Positions 27,296 through 35,355 of a stretch of 64,000 bases of DNA are shown here, piece by piece. The DNA is from Bacteroidales bacterium. Lineage in GTDB: Bacteria; Bacteroidota; Bacteroidia; Bacteroidales; UBA1402. Position 1 is the stretch's first letter; every line of letters starts with the position of its first letter. The notes below the pieces were generated by a model. It searched no databases and was not told the origin of the DNA. It was given only the letters and a program-made list of their open reading frames with translations. The DNA lies in contig JAJFTH010000003.1 in NCBI GenBank assembly GCA_021373135.1, positions 1,040,703 through 1,104,702 of the forward strand, in the 5' to 3' direction. The position numbers and the translations under genes are program-made.

Positions 27296-30200
27296 TTAAA
27301 AGTCTTTAGGTAGGATACCAAATTGTTTATAAAAACATTTTGAAAAATAAGATGAAGAACTAAAACCAACTATGTAAGCCACCTCGTTAACTCTGTATTT
27401 TTTTTCCTTAAATAACTCTGCCGCTTTTTTTAATCTTACAAGTAGTATAAAATCATTAGGGGTAAGTTCTGATATGCTTTTCACTTTTCTGTATAAAGTT
27501 GCGCGGCTGATATTCATTTCCTCTGCAAGTTTGTCAACATCCAGATCAAAATCTTCCAGTCGTTCATGTATAATACCTACCAGTTTGTTCAGGAACTCTT
27601 CGTCAACTTTTGTATGGGCAATGGTTTGATAGGCTAATTCCGGAGAGTGTTTATAAGTTTCTCTAATTTTTTTTCTATTTTCCAGTAAATTATCAATTCT
27701 TGCAATCAAAAAATCAATGGAGTAAGGTTTTTCTATATATTCATCTGCTCCTAATTTTATTCCTTCGATTTTTGATATAAGAGTGGTTTTAGCGGTTAGT
27801 AATATGATTGGGATATGACTGAATTTAATATTTTCCTTGATAATTTTACACAATTCAAGTCCGTCCATAACAGGCATCATGATATCACAGACTACAATAT
27901 CAACATTTTCTTTATTAAGAATCTCCAATGCTTCCTTACCGTTGTGACCTAATAAAACATGATAATAGGAAGATAATTGTTTGCTGAGAAACTGTTGGAA
28001 TTCTTCATTATCTTCTACTGATAAAATGACGGGTTTTGTTTTGGATGATTCTTTTTCACTTACAGAAGAATAATCCGTTTCAGTCTTTGGTTCTGCTGGT
28101 TCATCTTTATCAAACCGAATTGCATTTTCCTGATAAATGGGAAATGTAACTACAAAGGAAGTTCTATCTTTTTGAGAATTATCACAATATATTGAACCAT
28201 GATGCAACTCAACCAGAGATTTGACAAAAGAAAGTCCCAAACCTGTACCTTGAACATTGGGATTTAACTTAAAGAACGGCTCAAATATTTTTTCGACAAA
28301 CTGTTCCGGAATCGTATCTCCGTCATTGGTTACAACCAATTCAAAATTGGTTATATCAGGTTTAAACGTAATATTAACTGTTTCTTTTGCGTGTTTTAAA
28401 GCATTCAAAAGAAGATTGCTCAGAATTTTAGTAAAAATTTCCGGGTCTAAGTCCGCTGAGAATGAATTTACCGGGGAATCTGTTTTAAAGGAAATGCCAT
28501 TTAAACTCGCACTTGGTTTAAATCTGCTAACGGTTTCGTTGATTATGTGAATGATGTCTGAGCTGATAAAACTCAGTATGAGCCCTTTAGACTCAGCCTT
28601 TCTAAAATCAAGAAGTTCATTAACAAGCTTAAGCAGTCTGTTCACATTCCGTTGAATGATGGACAGGTTATCCCAGTTTGAATCTGTACTATTCACATTT
28701 TTCAGAACTTCTTCAAGAGGTGCTTTGATCAGGCTCAATGGAGTACGGATTTCATGGGTAATATTTGTAAAAAATTCAATTTTTGCCGAATACAATTCTT
28801 TCTCTTTCTTGCTCTCAAGTTCCTGCAGGAGTTGGGCATTATGATGCATCGTTTTGTTTATCAGCCCTTTTATGATCAGATATATACTTACAACGATCAA
28901 AATAAAATAAAGCAAATAAGCCCAGAATGTTCTGTACCATGGTGGTAATACATTAATTTTTATGGATGTTCCTTTATCATTCCAGAATCCATCACTGTTT
29001 GAGCCTTTAACTTTAAAGATATAGGTCCCCGGTGCTAAATCCGAGTAATTAACCTGGTTTATGTTATTTGGATAAATCCAGTCATTATCTCTTCCCTCAA
29101 GTTTATAAGCATAGCGATTCCCTTTAGGCGAAATATAGCTTAATGCAGAAAAACCCAAACTAAATATTGCTACCTTATGGGGGATATTAATAGTATTAGT
29201 ATAGATAATTGATTGTTTCTGATGCGATTTTTTGTTAATTAATGAAACCTCTTTATTTTGTATCTGAAAACTATTTATTACTATCGGGGGAATGATTTCA
29301 TTCATTTTTTGATTTCCCGGAGAAAAAGCAATAAACCCTTTTACACCACCGAAATATATTTTGTCATTGCTGCTTTTGAATCCGGATTTATAATTAAACT
29401 GATCTCCAAGCAATCCGTTGGTGTGAGTAAAAACAGAAATTTTTCTGTTTTCAGGATTTAATTTAAAAATCCCCTTATTTGTAGTACCCCAAATATTTCC
29501 TCTATAGTCGTCTATTAATTTATATATTACATCATTAGGCAATCCATCATCGGAAGTAATGGCTTTTGAAAACGAGTTCGTTTTTCTGTCAAATATACAT
29601 AGACCAGCTCCTTCTGTTCCCACCCAGAGTCTGTTTTTTTGATCCTGTAGAAAACAGATGATCATTTTTCCGGTACGCTCGTGGTTATTGATGGGAGTTG
29701 GATAATTCGTCCATTTTCTAGAGAATTTATCATAAGAGAATATTCCGTCTCCAATCGTTGCAATCCATAATGTGCCTTTATAATCTTCAATAATATCGTT
29801 TACCTGATTTTTGATCATTTTCTCCTGAACCCTTACAAAACTGTCTGATGTTGGAGAATAGTATTGCAATCCTGTCATTGACCCAATCCATATTTTACCT
29901 GATGAATCTTTATAGATAGAATAAATATTATCATCACTTAATGAATTATTTGAAGAAGAGTTTCTATATGAATGTATGCTTTTGTTTTTAAGGTTAATCA
30001 CATACAAGCCGTTTGAAAATGTTCCAACCCAGAGCTTTCCGTTATCATAAAGCAAGGAGTGAATGTTTTTTGCAGGAACAGGTTCTTTTGTAAATGTTTT
30101 TGTCGTGGGATTAAACACATTAAGTCCTGCATCTTCAGTGCCAATCCATATATTCTTCTGAGCGTCTTCACAAAATTCGCTGATGCTCTTTCCACTGATG

Positions 30201-31261
30201 GAATTTTCGCCATTGATTGGGTAATACTTTTCAAAATAGGAATAGGAAGATGTATAATAATTTACACCTCCGAAAAAAGTTCCTATCCACATACCGCCTT
30301 CCCTGTCCTGATAAAGGCTGTGAATGGCATTGTCAGATAAAGAATACATGTCATTAGGGAAATGCTGAAGATTTGTTACCTTATGCGTTTTAAGGTCATA
30401 TATGTAAATTCCTGTTTCGGTTCCAATCCACAATTCTTGATTTTCCGTTTTATAAATACGTCTGACAAAAAGTGGATTGCCATCTTTATCTTTTTCCAGA
30501 AATGGCGAAAAAGTTTTCGTCGTCAGATTGAACAATTGTACACCTCTGTTGACTGTACCAACCAAAAGCTGTTCGGAGTTTAACAAATACAAATCATTGA
30601 AATTGTTTTCCGATAATTTTTCAGTAGAATGAGCTATTTGAAATTGCTGTATTTGGGAATATTTTGGATTTAGTTTCATTATTCCGTGTCCGTATGTAGC
30701 AATCCATATATTTCCAGATAAATCAAACACTATTTTTCTAATATTTACTCCTTTTATAGGATACATCTTCATCCTCTTTCCTTTTGAATAACAAAATAAA
30801 CCTTCATCCTGGATCGCCATCCAGATATTTTCGGATTTATCTTTCTTTATATCTCGTACAATACCGGTTATCTCTTGCTTTTTGGAAGTTTTAATGCGTA
30901 GATGAGTAAAGTCTTCGTTGGCCGGATTATAGGTGTAAATGCCATTTGCAGTTCCTACCCAGATCATTCCGTCATCATTTTGAAGTAAAGAAAATATGGC
31001 ATTGGAACCAATGCTGTGAGGGTCTTTATTGCTTTTTTTGAAAATTTTGAATTCAATTCCGTTGTAGCGGTTCAAACCATCCTGGGTCCCAAACCATATA
31101 AAGCCGGTCTTATCCTGAATAATAGAATATACCATGTTTTGTGAAAGGCCATCTTCAACTCCCATATTTCTAAAGTAGTAGTCATAATTCCTACTAAATG
31201 CAGCAGAAGCGATGCAACAATTTAATAGAAGAAGAGCTATGCATAATTTCGTTAATCTCAT
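27296..31261 (-). CDS. hybrid two-component system sensor/regulator (SusR-like HTCS)
   Basis: 1321-residue one-protein two-component system. Signal peptide; periplasmic two-component propeller repeats (about 25-690; e.g. GFIWFGTQDGLNRYNG) and a Y_Y_Y domain (about 700-770); one membrane segment (about 780-802); HisKA with FFTNITHEIRTPLSLIK (His near 836); HATPase with LLLNALKHA and GTGLGLSFVKSLVELH; receiver domain with phosphoacceptor in VVCDIMMPVMDG (near 1125) and LLTAKT; C-terminal AraC-type DNA-binding domain (about 1240-1321, MNISRATLYRKVKSIS, VGFSSSSYFSKCFYKQFG). Family knowledge: such proteins sense glycan fragments in the periplasm and activate adjacent PULs from direct repeats. Its targets here are probably PUL 1 and the GH172 gene upstream on the same strand. 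Confidence 0.97.
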   Translation of the reverse strand: MRLTKLCIALLLLNCCIASAAFSRNYDYYFRNMGVEDGLSQNMVYSIIQDKTGFIWFGTQDGLNRYNGIEFKIFKKSNKDPHSIGSNAIFSLLQNDDGMIWVGTANGIYTYNPANEDFTHLRIKTSKKQEITGIVRDIKKDKSENIWMAIQDEGLFCYSKGKRMKMYPIKGVNIRKIVFDLSGNIWIATYGHGIMKLNPKYSQIQQFQIAHSTEKLSENNFNDLYLLNSEQLLVGTVNRGVQLFNLTTKTFSPFLEKDKDGNPLFVRRIYKTENQELWIGTETGIYIYDLKTHKVTNLQHFPNDMYSLSDNAIHSLYQDREGGMWIGTFFGGVNYYTSSYSYFEKYYPINGENSISGKSISEFCEDAQKNIWIGTEDAGLNVFNPTTKTFTKEPVPAKNIHSLLYDNGKLWVGTFSNGLYVINLKNKSIHSYRNSSSNNSLSDDNIYSIYKDSSGKIWIGSMTGLQYYSPTSDSFVRVQEKMIKNQVNDIIEDYKGTLWIATIGDGIFSYDKFSRKWTNYPTPINNHERTGKMIICFLQDQKNRLWVGTEGAGLCIFDRKTNSFSKAITSDDGLPNDVIYKLIDDYRGNIWGTTNKGIFKLNPENRKISVFTHTNGLLGDQFNYKSGFKSSNDKIYFGGVKGFIAFSPGNQKMNEIIPPIVINSFQIQNKEVSLINKKSHQKQSIIYTNTINIPHKVAIFSLGFSALSYISPKGNRYAYKLEGRDNDWIYPNNINQVNYSDLAPGTYIFKVKGSNSDGFWNDKGTSIKINVLPPWYRTFWAYLLYFILIVVSIYLIIKGLINKTMHHNAQLLQELESKKEKELYSAKIEFFTNITHEIRTPLSLIKAPLEEVLKNVNSTDSNWDNLSIIQRNVNRLLKLVNELLDFRKAESKGLILSFISSDIIHIINETVSRFKPSASLNGISFKTDSPVNSFSADLDPEIFTKILSNLLLNALKHAKETVNITFKPDITNFELVVTNDGDTIPEQFVEKIFEPFFKLNPNVQGTGLGLSFVKSLVELHHGSIYCDNSQKDRTSFVVTFPIYQENAIRFDKDEPAEPKTETDYSSVSEKESSKTKPVILSVEDNEEFQQFLSKQLSSYYHVLLGHNGKEALEILNKENVDIVVCDIMMPVMDGLELCKIIKENIKFSHIPIILLTAKTTLISKIEGIKLGADEYIEKPYSIDFLIARIDNLLENRKKIRETYKHSPELAYQTIAHTKVDEEFLNKLVGIIHERLEDFDLDVDKLAEEMNISRATLYRKVKSISELTPNDFILLVRLKKAAELFKEKKYRVNEVAYIVGFSSSSYFSKCFYKQFGILPKDF

Positions 31262-31389
31262 GGTAATTAATGCTAAAGTTAACTAATCAAAAAAGTCTAT
31301 CATTTATTGCAAACTGATTTGTTTATTCTTTTGTGAGTTCCAGCTCCATCTGTTGCTGACCATTCTGGCGTTCAGCAATACTCTAAAAA

Positions 31390-33468
31390 TTAATAGAATT
31401 CAATGCAATCTATTCCTACCTTGTTTTCATTATTTGATTGAGGCAAGAATTCGATTTCGATAGTATTATTGCCTTTCTTCAAACTTATTTTTTCGAAATT
31501 AAAACTTCCGACTTTAAAATTTTTATCCGAAGCATTGATAATTGAAAAGTATTGACCGTTAATTGCAATTCTAAAAGTTCCGTATCCTGGTGCTTTTGTA
31601 AATTTGACCGTTGAATTAATATTTATACTTGTATCAGAAATAAAGGAGAGATAAAGTTTATCAGATGGTTTTAAATCTGTCCACACCAATTGCATATTGT
31701 TGCTCCAGCCTTTTGTGACATCGTTACTATAACGAAAATTTCCTCCTGAAGTTTTTTCCAGTTTCATGTTTTCGCCTTCAATTTTATTATCTTTTATAAC
31801 CGGAGAAATAATATCCTCTCGTTTTAGAGCGACAGGAGCCGTTGCGTCTGTCAGATTTGATTTCGGACACATTTTTACATCGTCCGGACTTATATACCAG
31901 AATGTGATAGGAGCATAATTTATAATTGCTTTCGTCCAATGCCACATTTCCATATCGAATTTTATCTGTTTACGGAAAGGAATAGCGTCTAATGACCTGA
32001 ATCTAAGAATATTAGTGTAACCTGGATTAAAATTGCCACTTCCATCCGATTGACCAATAAAAGGATGATTTGTGAATTTTTCCGGACGGCACCAAGCATA
32101 TCCGTAATAGTCTTCACTTCCTGTTCCGAAGTGGGATGGAAATGTCTCATTATCTACATATACTTTTTCATCACCTTCGCCCCACCAGGCGTAAACGGTA
32201 TTGAAAAGAGTCAGGCAGTCGCCGACATAAATACCTTTGCCGTTTAACGTAACATAATTAATGTCAAATGGACCTCCGTCACCTTCATTGTTTTTCATTT
32301 CTCCAGTTTTCAAAAAACCGAATTGTTTCCAGTAGGAACCAAAATACATGGTTTTATTTGTCCAATTATAGGGTGAAGTGGTAATTTCTCCACGAGAAAT
32401 TGTCACATTTTGAGTACCTTTATTTTCGATAGCAATCTTACATACGTTTTTGAAAGGCATCACCCAATAGCAAGACATTGTTCCGTCATTTTCAATTTTT
32501 GCATACCAGTTATTTGAATTTCGAATCTGGTAACCTGTTCCCATAAAATCACCAATCGGGCAAGCGACGGTGGAATTATTGTCAAATGAAATATGAATTA
32601 TTGTACTCCGGAGAGCCTGCTCTATATTTTTTGCATCTAATTTGAAGGTCAGTTTTCGGATTGCGGCAGATTTTTTTGTAATGGTAAGATCTTTACTCAT
32701 ATCTGGCAGTATATTTCCGGCTATAATTTCTGTGGATGAATTTTGTGGATTTTGGAATTCCTTTTCTCTTAATTTTTTTTGTGTATGATCAATGGTGGAT
32801 TTACATTTTTTCAGCTGATTGAGAGAGAATGTTTTTACCTTTATTGAGGCATCATAGATTCTGTAACCAATATTATAATAGACTGACTCGCCCGCATCTT
32901 TTGCCCCAAAATCCATGATATTTTCGCTTTGATATGTTATCTTACAGCTTTTTGAGTATGGAATGGGAAGATAAAGATTGTGCCCTCTCATTCTGTAATC
33001 TGTTAAATCGGAGACTGATGTTGATAGAGGAGCTCCAACAAGTTTTCCGCCACTGATGATATCTAACGCACTTCCTTCAATTGCTGCTATGGGATTATTA
33101 TCCAGATAAATTCGCAGGGTTCCTTTGCCAGAGTTTTCTCCGGCAAATGTCATCCAGAAACGTACAATAGCTCCGGGACCTTTTGCATCCATCATCACAT
33201 ATTCTTTTCTGCCGGAATTTGTTTCTGTCTTGACAAACATGGTTCTATCCCAATTTGAATACCAACTTTTATCATTTTTTGTCACAGAAGCTCTGTCGTA
33301 ACTGCTGAACTGTTTACAAACATAATTAGGTGACGGATATTCTGCCATATGTTCCCGGTTTGTTAATTCCTGCAACAGGGTTTTTAGTGTAATAGTTTTA
33401 GAACTAACTGAATTTGTGCTGATTAACAGTATCCAGATAAAGAAATGATATTTTATCTTGTACTTCAT
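31390..33468 (-). CDS. GH172 (DUF2961) putative furanosidase
   Basis: 692-residue secreted protein (signal peptide ending TNSVSS). The DUF2961 domain spans about 40-540: MDAKGPGAIVRFWMTFAG, LRIYLDNNPIAAIEG, GHNLYLPIPYSKSCKITYQ and FPSHFGTGSEDYYGYAW, the last holding the conserved Glu. GH172 members act on alpha-D-fructofuranosides or D-arabinofuranosides. An additional C-terminal beta domain (about 565-692, starting EGENMKLEKTSGGNF) may bind carbohydrate. It lies upstream of the hybrid regulator on the same strand (128-bp gap) and is preceded by tandem 20-bp repeats (33564-33603) that look like an activator site. With GH127/146 this suggests a furanoside-rich target. Confidence 0.9.
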   Translation of the reverse strand: MKYKIKYHFFIWILLISTNSVSSKTITLKTLLQELTNREHMAEYPSPNYVCKQFSSYDRASVTKNDKSWYSNWDRTMFVKTETNSGRKEYVMMDAKGPGAIVRFWMTFAGENSGKGTLRIYLDNNPIAAIEGSALDIISGGKLVGAPLSTSVSDLTDYRMRGHNLYLPIPYSKSCKITYQSENIMDFGAKDAGESVYYNIGYRIYDASIKVKTFSLNQLKKCKSTIDHTQKKLREKEFQNPQNSSTEIIAGNILPDMSKDLTITKKSAAIRKLTFKLDAKNIEQALRSTIIHISFDNNSTVACPIGDFMGTGYQIRNSNNWYAKIENDGTMSCYWVMPFKNVCKIAIENKGTQNVTISRGEITTSPYNWTNKTMYFGSYWKQFGFLKTGEMKNNEGDGGPFDINYVTLNGKGIYVGDCLTLFNTVYAWWGEGDEKVYVDNETFPSHFGTGSEDYYGYAWCRPEKFTNHPFIGQSDGSGNFNPGYTNILRFRSLDAIPFRKQIKFDMEMWHWTKAIINYAPITFWYISPDDVKMCPKSNLTDATAPVALKREDIISPVIKDNKIEGENMKLEKTSGGNFRYSNDVTKGWSNNMQLVWTDLKPSDKLYLSFISDTSININSTVKFTKAPGYGTFRIAINGQYFSIINASDKNFKVGSFNFEKISLKKGNNTIEIEFLPQSNNENKVGIDCIEFY

Positions 33469-33533
33469 GGTAAATAATAATTTTGATGAAAGATATAATT
33501 TTACAGACTTTATAAAAAAAATATTATCACCAA

Positions 33534-33603
33534 TAAAGGTACTTTTCTATTCCTGAATAAAGCAGGAAAATTTTCTCATAAATAGGAAAAACTTCTCATA
33601 AAT
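33534..33603 (-). promoter_or_regulatory. tandem 20-bp activator-like repeats and -7 element upstream of GH172
   Basis: Two adjacent copies (33564-33583 and 33584-33603) agree at 18 of 20 bases, sharing AGGAAAA and TTCTCATAAAT on the plus strand; a third 9-bp partial copy (AGGAAAAAC) starts at 33611. On the minus strand TACCTTTA (33534-33541, 7 of 8 to TAnnTTTG) lies about 22 bp downstream, giving a leader of about 60 nt. Tandem repeats directly upstream of the -7 fit an AraC-type HTCS binding site. The rest of the 315-bp gap 33469-33783 shows no gene. Confidence 0.6.
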
Positions 33604-33783
33604 TCCCCCAAGGAAAAACGAATGGTAAAAAATAAAAATTAGTTTTACAACTGCCGTCCTGATGTAGTGTTACGTAAAAAGTAAAAACTCAAAGACGAAT
33701 AAAAATGAAGATTTTTTCAAGTTTAAGATTGAAACCATCTGAAAAAAATAATATTTGGTATAAATCGGGAAGTGATAGGATTT

Positions 33784-34995
33784 TTAAATAAGTCCTATTA
33801 TTTTACTTCGTGCCAACAAACAGGCACCGATCAAACCTGTCTTATCACCCAATTTGGAGAGTTTGATATCTGTATCTTTGCTTACCAGATTCAATGAATA
33901 CTTTTTAATGGAACTTCTCAGTGGTAAAAGTAAATAGTCACCTGCTGCCGATAAGGAACCTCCGATCACAACCAATTCGGGATTGAATAAATTGATCAGT
34001 CCTGCGATATGTTTTCCCAAAGTATTACCTACATTTTCAATCAGTTCAATGGCAAGCATATCTTCGTGTAATGCAGCACTTATGATGTCTTCAGATGTGA
34101 TCTCTTCTTTTTGTTTGAGGATTTTCTTGCTTAGTCTGGAGGAATAGCCATTATTCACTTTTTCCAAAAAAAGTCTGTGTATGTAGGAACCGGAAGCCTC
34201 TGTCTCCAGGCAACCTTTTTTTCCGCAATGGCAGAGCACTTCATTGTCAAAAGCGGCCATATGTCCGAATTCACCTGAAAAACCTGATTTCCCATAATAT
34301 AACTGGCCATTGACGATGATTCCCAAGCCTAAACCCCAGCCCACATTAATGAATAAGATATTTTTTTCACCTTTGATACAACCTTTCAGGTATTCTCCGT
34401 AGGCCATTGCTCTGGAATCATTGTCTATACTTACATTAATTCCAAATTTTTTTTCAAGAATCTCAGTTACCGGCATTTCGTCAAAATTGAAAAAGCTGTA
34501 ACTGTAGCCGGCTTGTGCATTGATGCGTCCGGAGATGTTCATACCTATGCTCAGTATTTTTTCTTTAGGGACAACAGTGCTGTTTATGAAGCCATCAATG
34601 ATGGCGCACAATTCATCGAAACTTTCACGTACCTGGCTGATTTTGTAAGGGATCTTCATTTGCGAATCAATCATTTCGCCTTTGAAATTGATTAATCCGA
34701 TGTTTACACAGAAATGTCTGATATCGACTCCGATAAAATATCCGGAATTCTCATTCAAGCCATAAATGTTTGGCCGACGTCCGCCTGTTGTCTCTTGTTT
34801 GCCGAAGTCTACCACAAATCCATCATCAATGAGTTCGGAAACCAATTTGGTGATGGTAGGGATACTCAGGTTCATTTCTTTCCCCAAGTCGGCTAAAGAG
34901 TTCTCACCATTATTAATATAGTAACGTACAATGTCCTTTTTTAAAAGGGCATTTCTTGAGCTGGGATTTGTTTCTTGTAAAAAGCGCAAATTCAT
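33784..34995 (-). CDS. ROK-family transcriptional regulator
   Basis: 403 residues from the ATG at 34995. N-terminal winged helix-turn-helix (about 15-75; SLADLGKEMNLSIPTITKLVSELIDDGFV) followed by the two-lobed ROK sugar-binding fold with ETTGGRRPNIYGLN, GVDIRHFCVNIGLI, NVGWGLGLGIIVNG, GEFGHMAAF and the zinc motif CHCGKKGCLETEASG. Typical of NagC/XylR-type repressors that respond to a sugar or sugar phosphate. The frame is open up to 35085, but a TAnnTTTG element at 35024-35031 lies within that extension, supporting the shorter start. Divergent from the FAD oxidoreductase gene and PUL 2, so it probably controls that locus; the three ATATTTAATAA repeats in the shared intergenic region are candidate operators. 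Confidence 0.93.
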   Translation of the reverse strand: MNLRFLQETNPSSRNALLKKDIVRYYINNGENSLADLGKEMNLSIPTITKLVSELIDDGFVVDFGKQETTGGRRPNIYGLNENSGYFIGVDIRHFCVNIGLINFKGEMIDSQMKIPYKISQVRESFDELCAIIDGFINSTVVPKEKILSIGMNISGRINAQAGYSYSFFNFDEMPVTEILEKKFGINVSIDNDSRAMAYGEYLKGCIKGEKNILFINVGWGLGLGIIVNGQLYYGKSGFSGEFGHMAAFDNEVLCHCGKKGCLETEASGSYIHRLFLEKVNNGYSSRLSKKILKQKEEITSEDIISAALHEDMLAIELIENVGNTLGKHIAGLINLFNPELVVIGGSLSAAGDYLLLPLRSSIKKYSLNLVSKDTDIKLSKLGDKTGLIGACLLARSKIIGLI

Positions 34996-35023
34996 TCTGA
35001 TGGTTATAGAATCATTGGTTATG

Positions 35024-35031
35024 CAAAAATA
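35024..35031 (-). promoter_or_regulatory. -7 element for the ROK gene
   Basis: TATTTTTG on the minus strand matches TAnnTTTG exactly and would give a leader of about 20 nt to the ATG at 34995. Confidence 0.4.
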
Positions 35032-35221
35032 AAAATATTTTCTATCATAACACCATTTCTTATTTATTTTTATAAATAATGACATTACGAATAATTTTTT
35101 TGACTTGATTTTAGGACCATTTTGTTTAAAAAAGGCTATATATGCCTTCTACCCATTATGCTTGCAATCATACCCGTATGTATTTTAATATTTTATATGT
35201 TTAAGAACATATATACTAAAA

Positions 35222-35296
35222 ATATTTAATAACAATAGTATATTTAATAAAATATATTGATATATTTGCCCTTGTTATTGTTAAAATATTTAATAA
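35222..35296 (+). promoter_or_regulatory. PUL 2 promoter with three candidate operator repeats
   Basis: The 11-mer ATATTTAATAA occurs three times exactly (35222-35232, 35240-35250, 35286-35296). An exact -7 element TATATTTG lies at 35261-35268, about 87 nt before the FAD oxidoreductase start. AATAACAATAG near 35229 and CTTGTTATTGTT near 35271 also form an inverted pair around the -7. This layout could be a repressor (ROK) operator overlapping a promoter. The remainder of the 360-bp gap 34996-35355 holds the ROK promoter and AT-rich sequence with no gene. Confidence 0.5.
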
Positions 35297-35355
35297 GTCT
35301 CCAGAAAGACGTCAATTTTAAAAATTAATTAATAAATACATTAACTATAAATAGG

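Noticed and set aside
34996..35085. Extended N-terminus of the ROK protein
   Set aside because: The extension is not family-like and overlaps an exact -7 element at 35024-35031.
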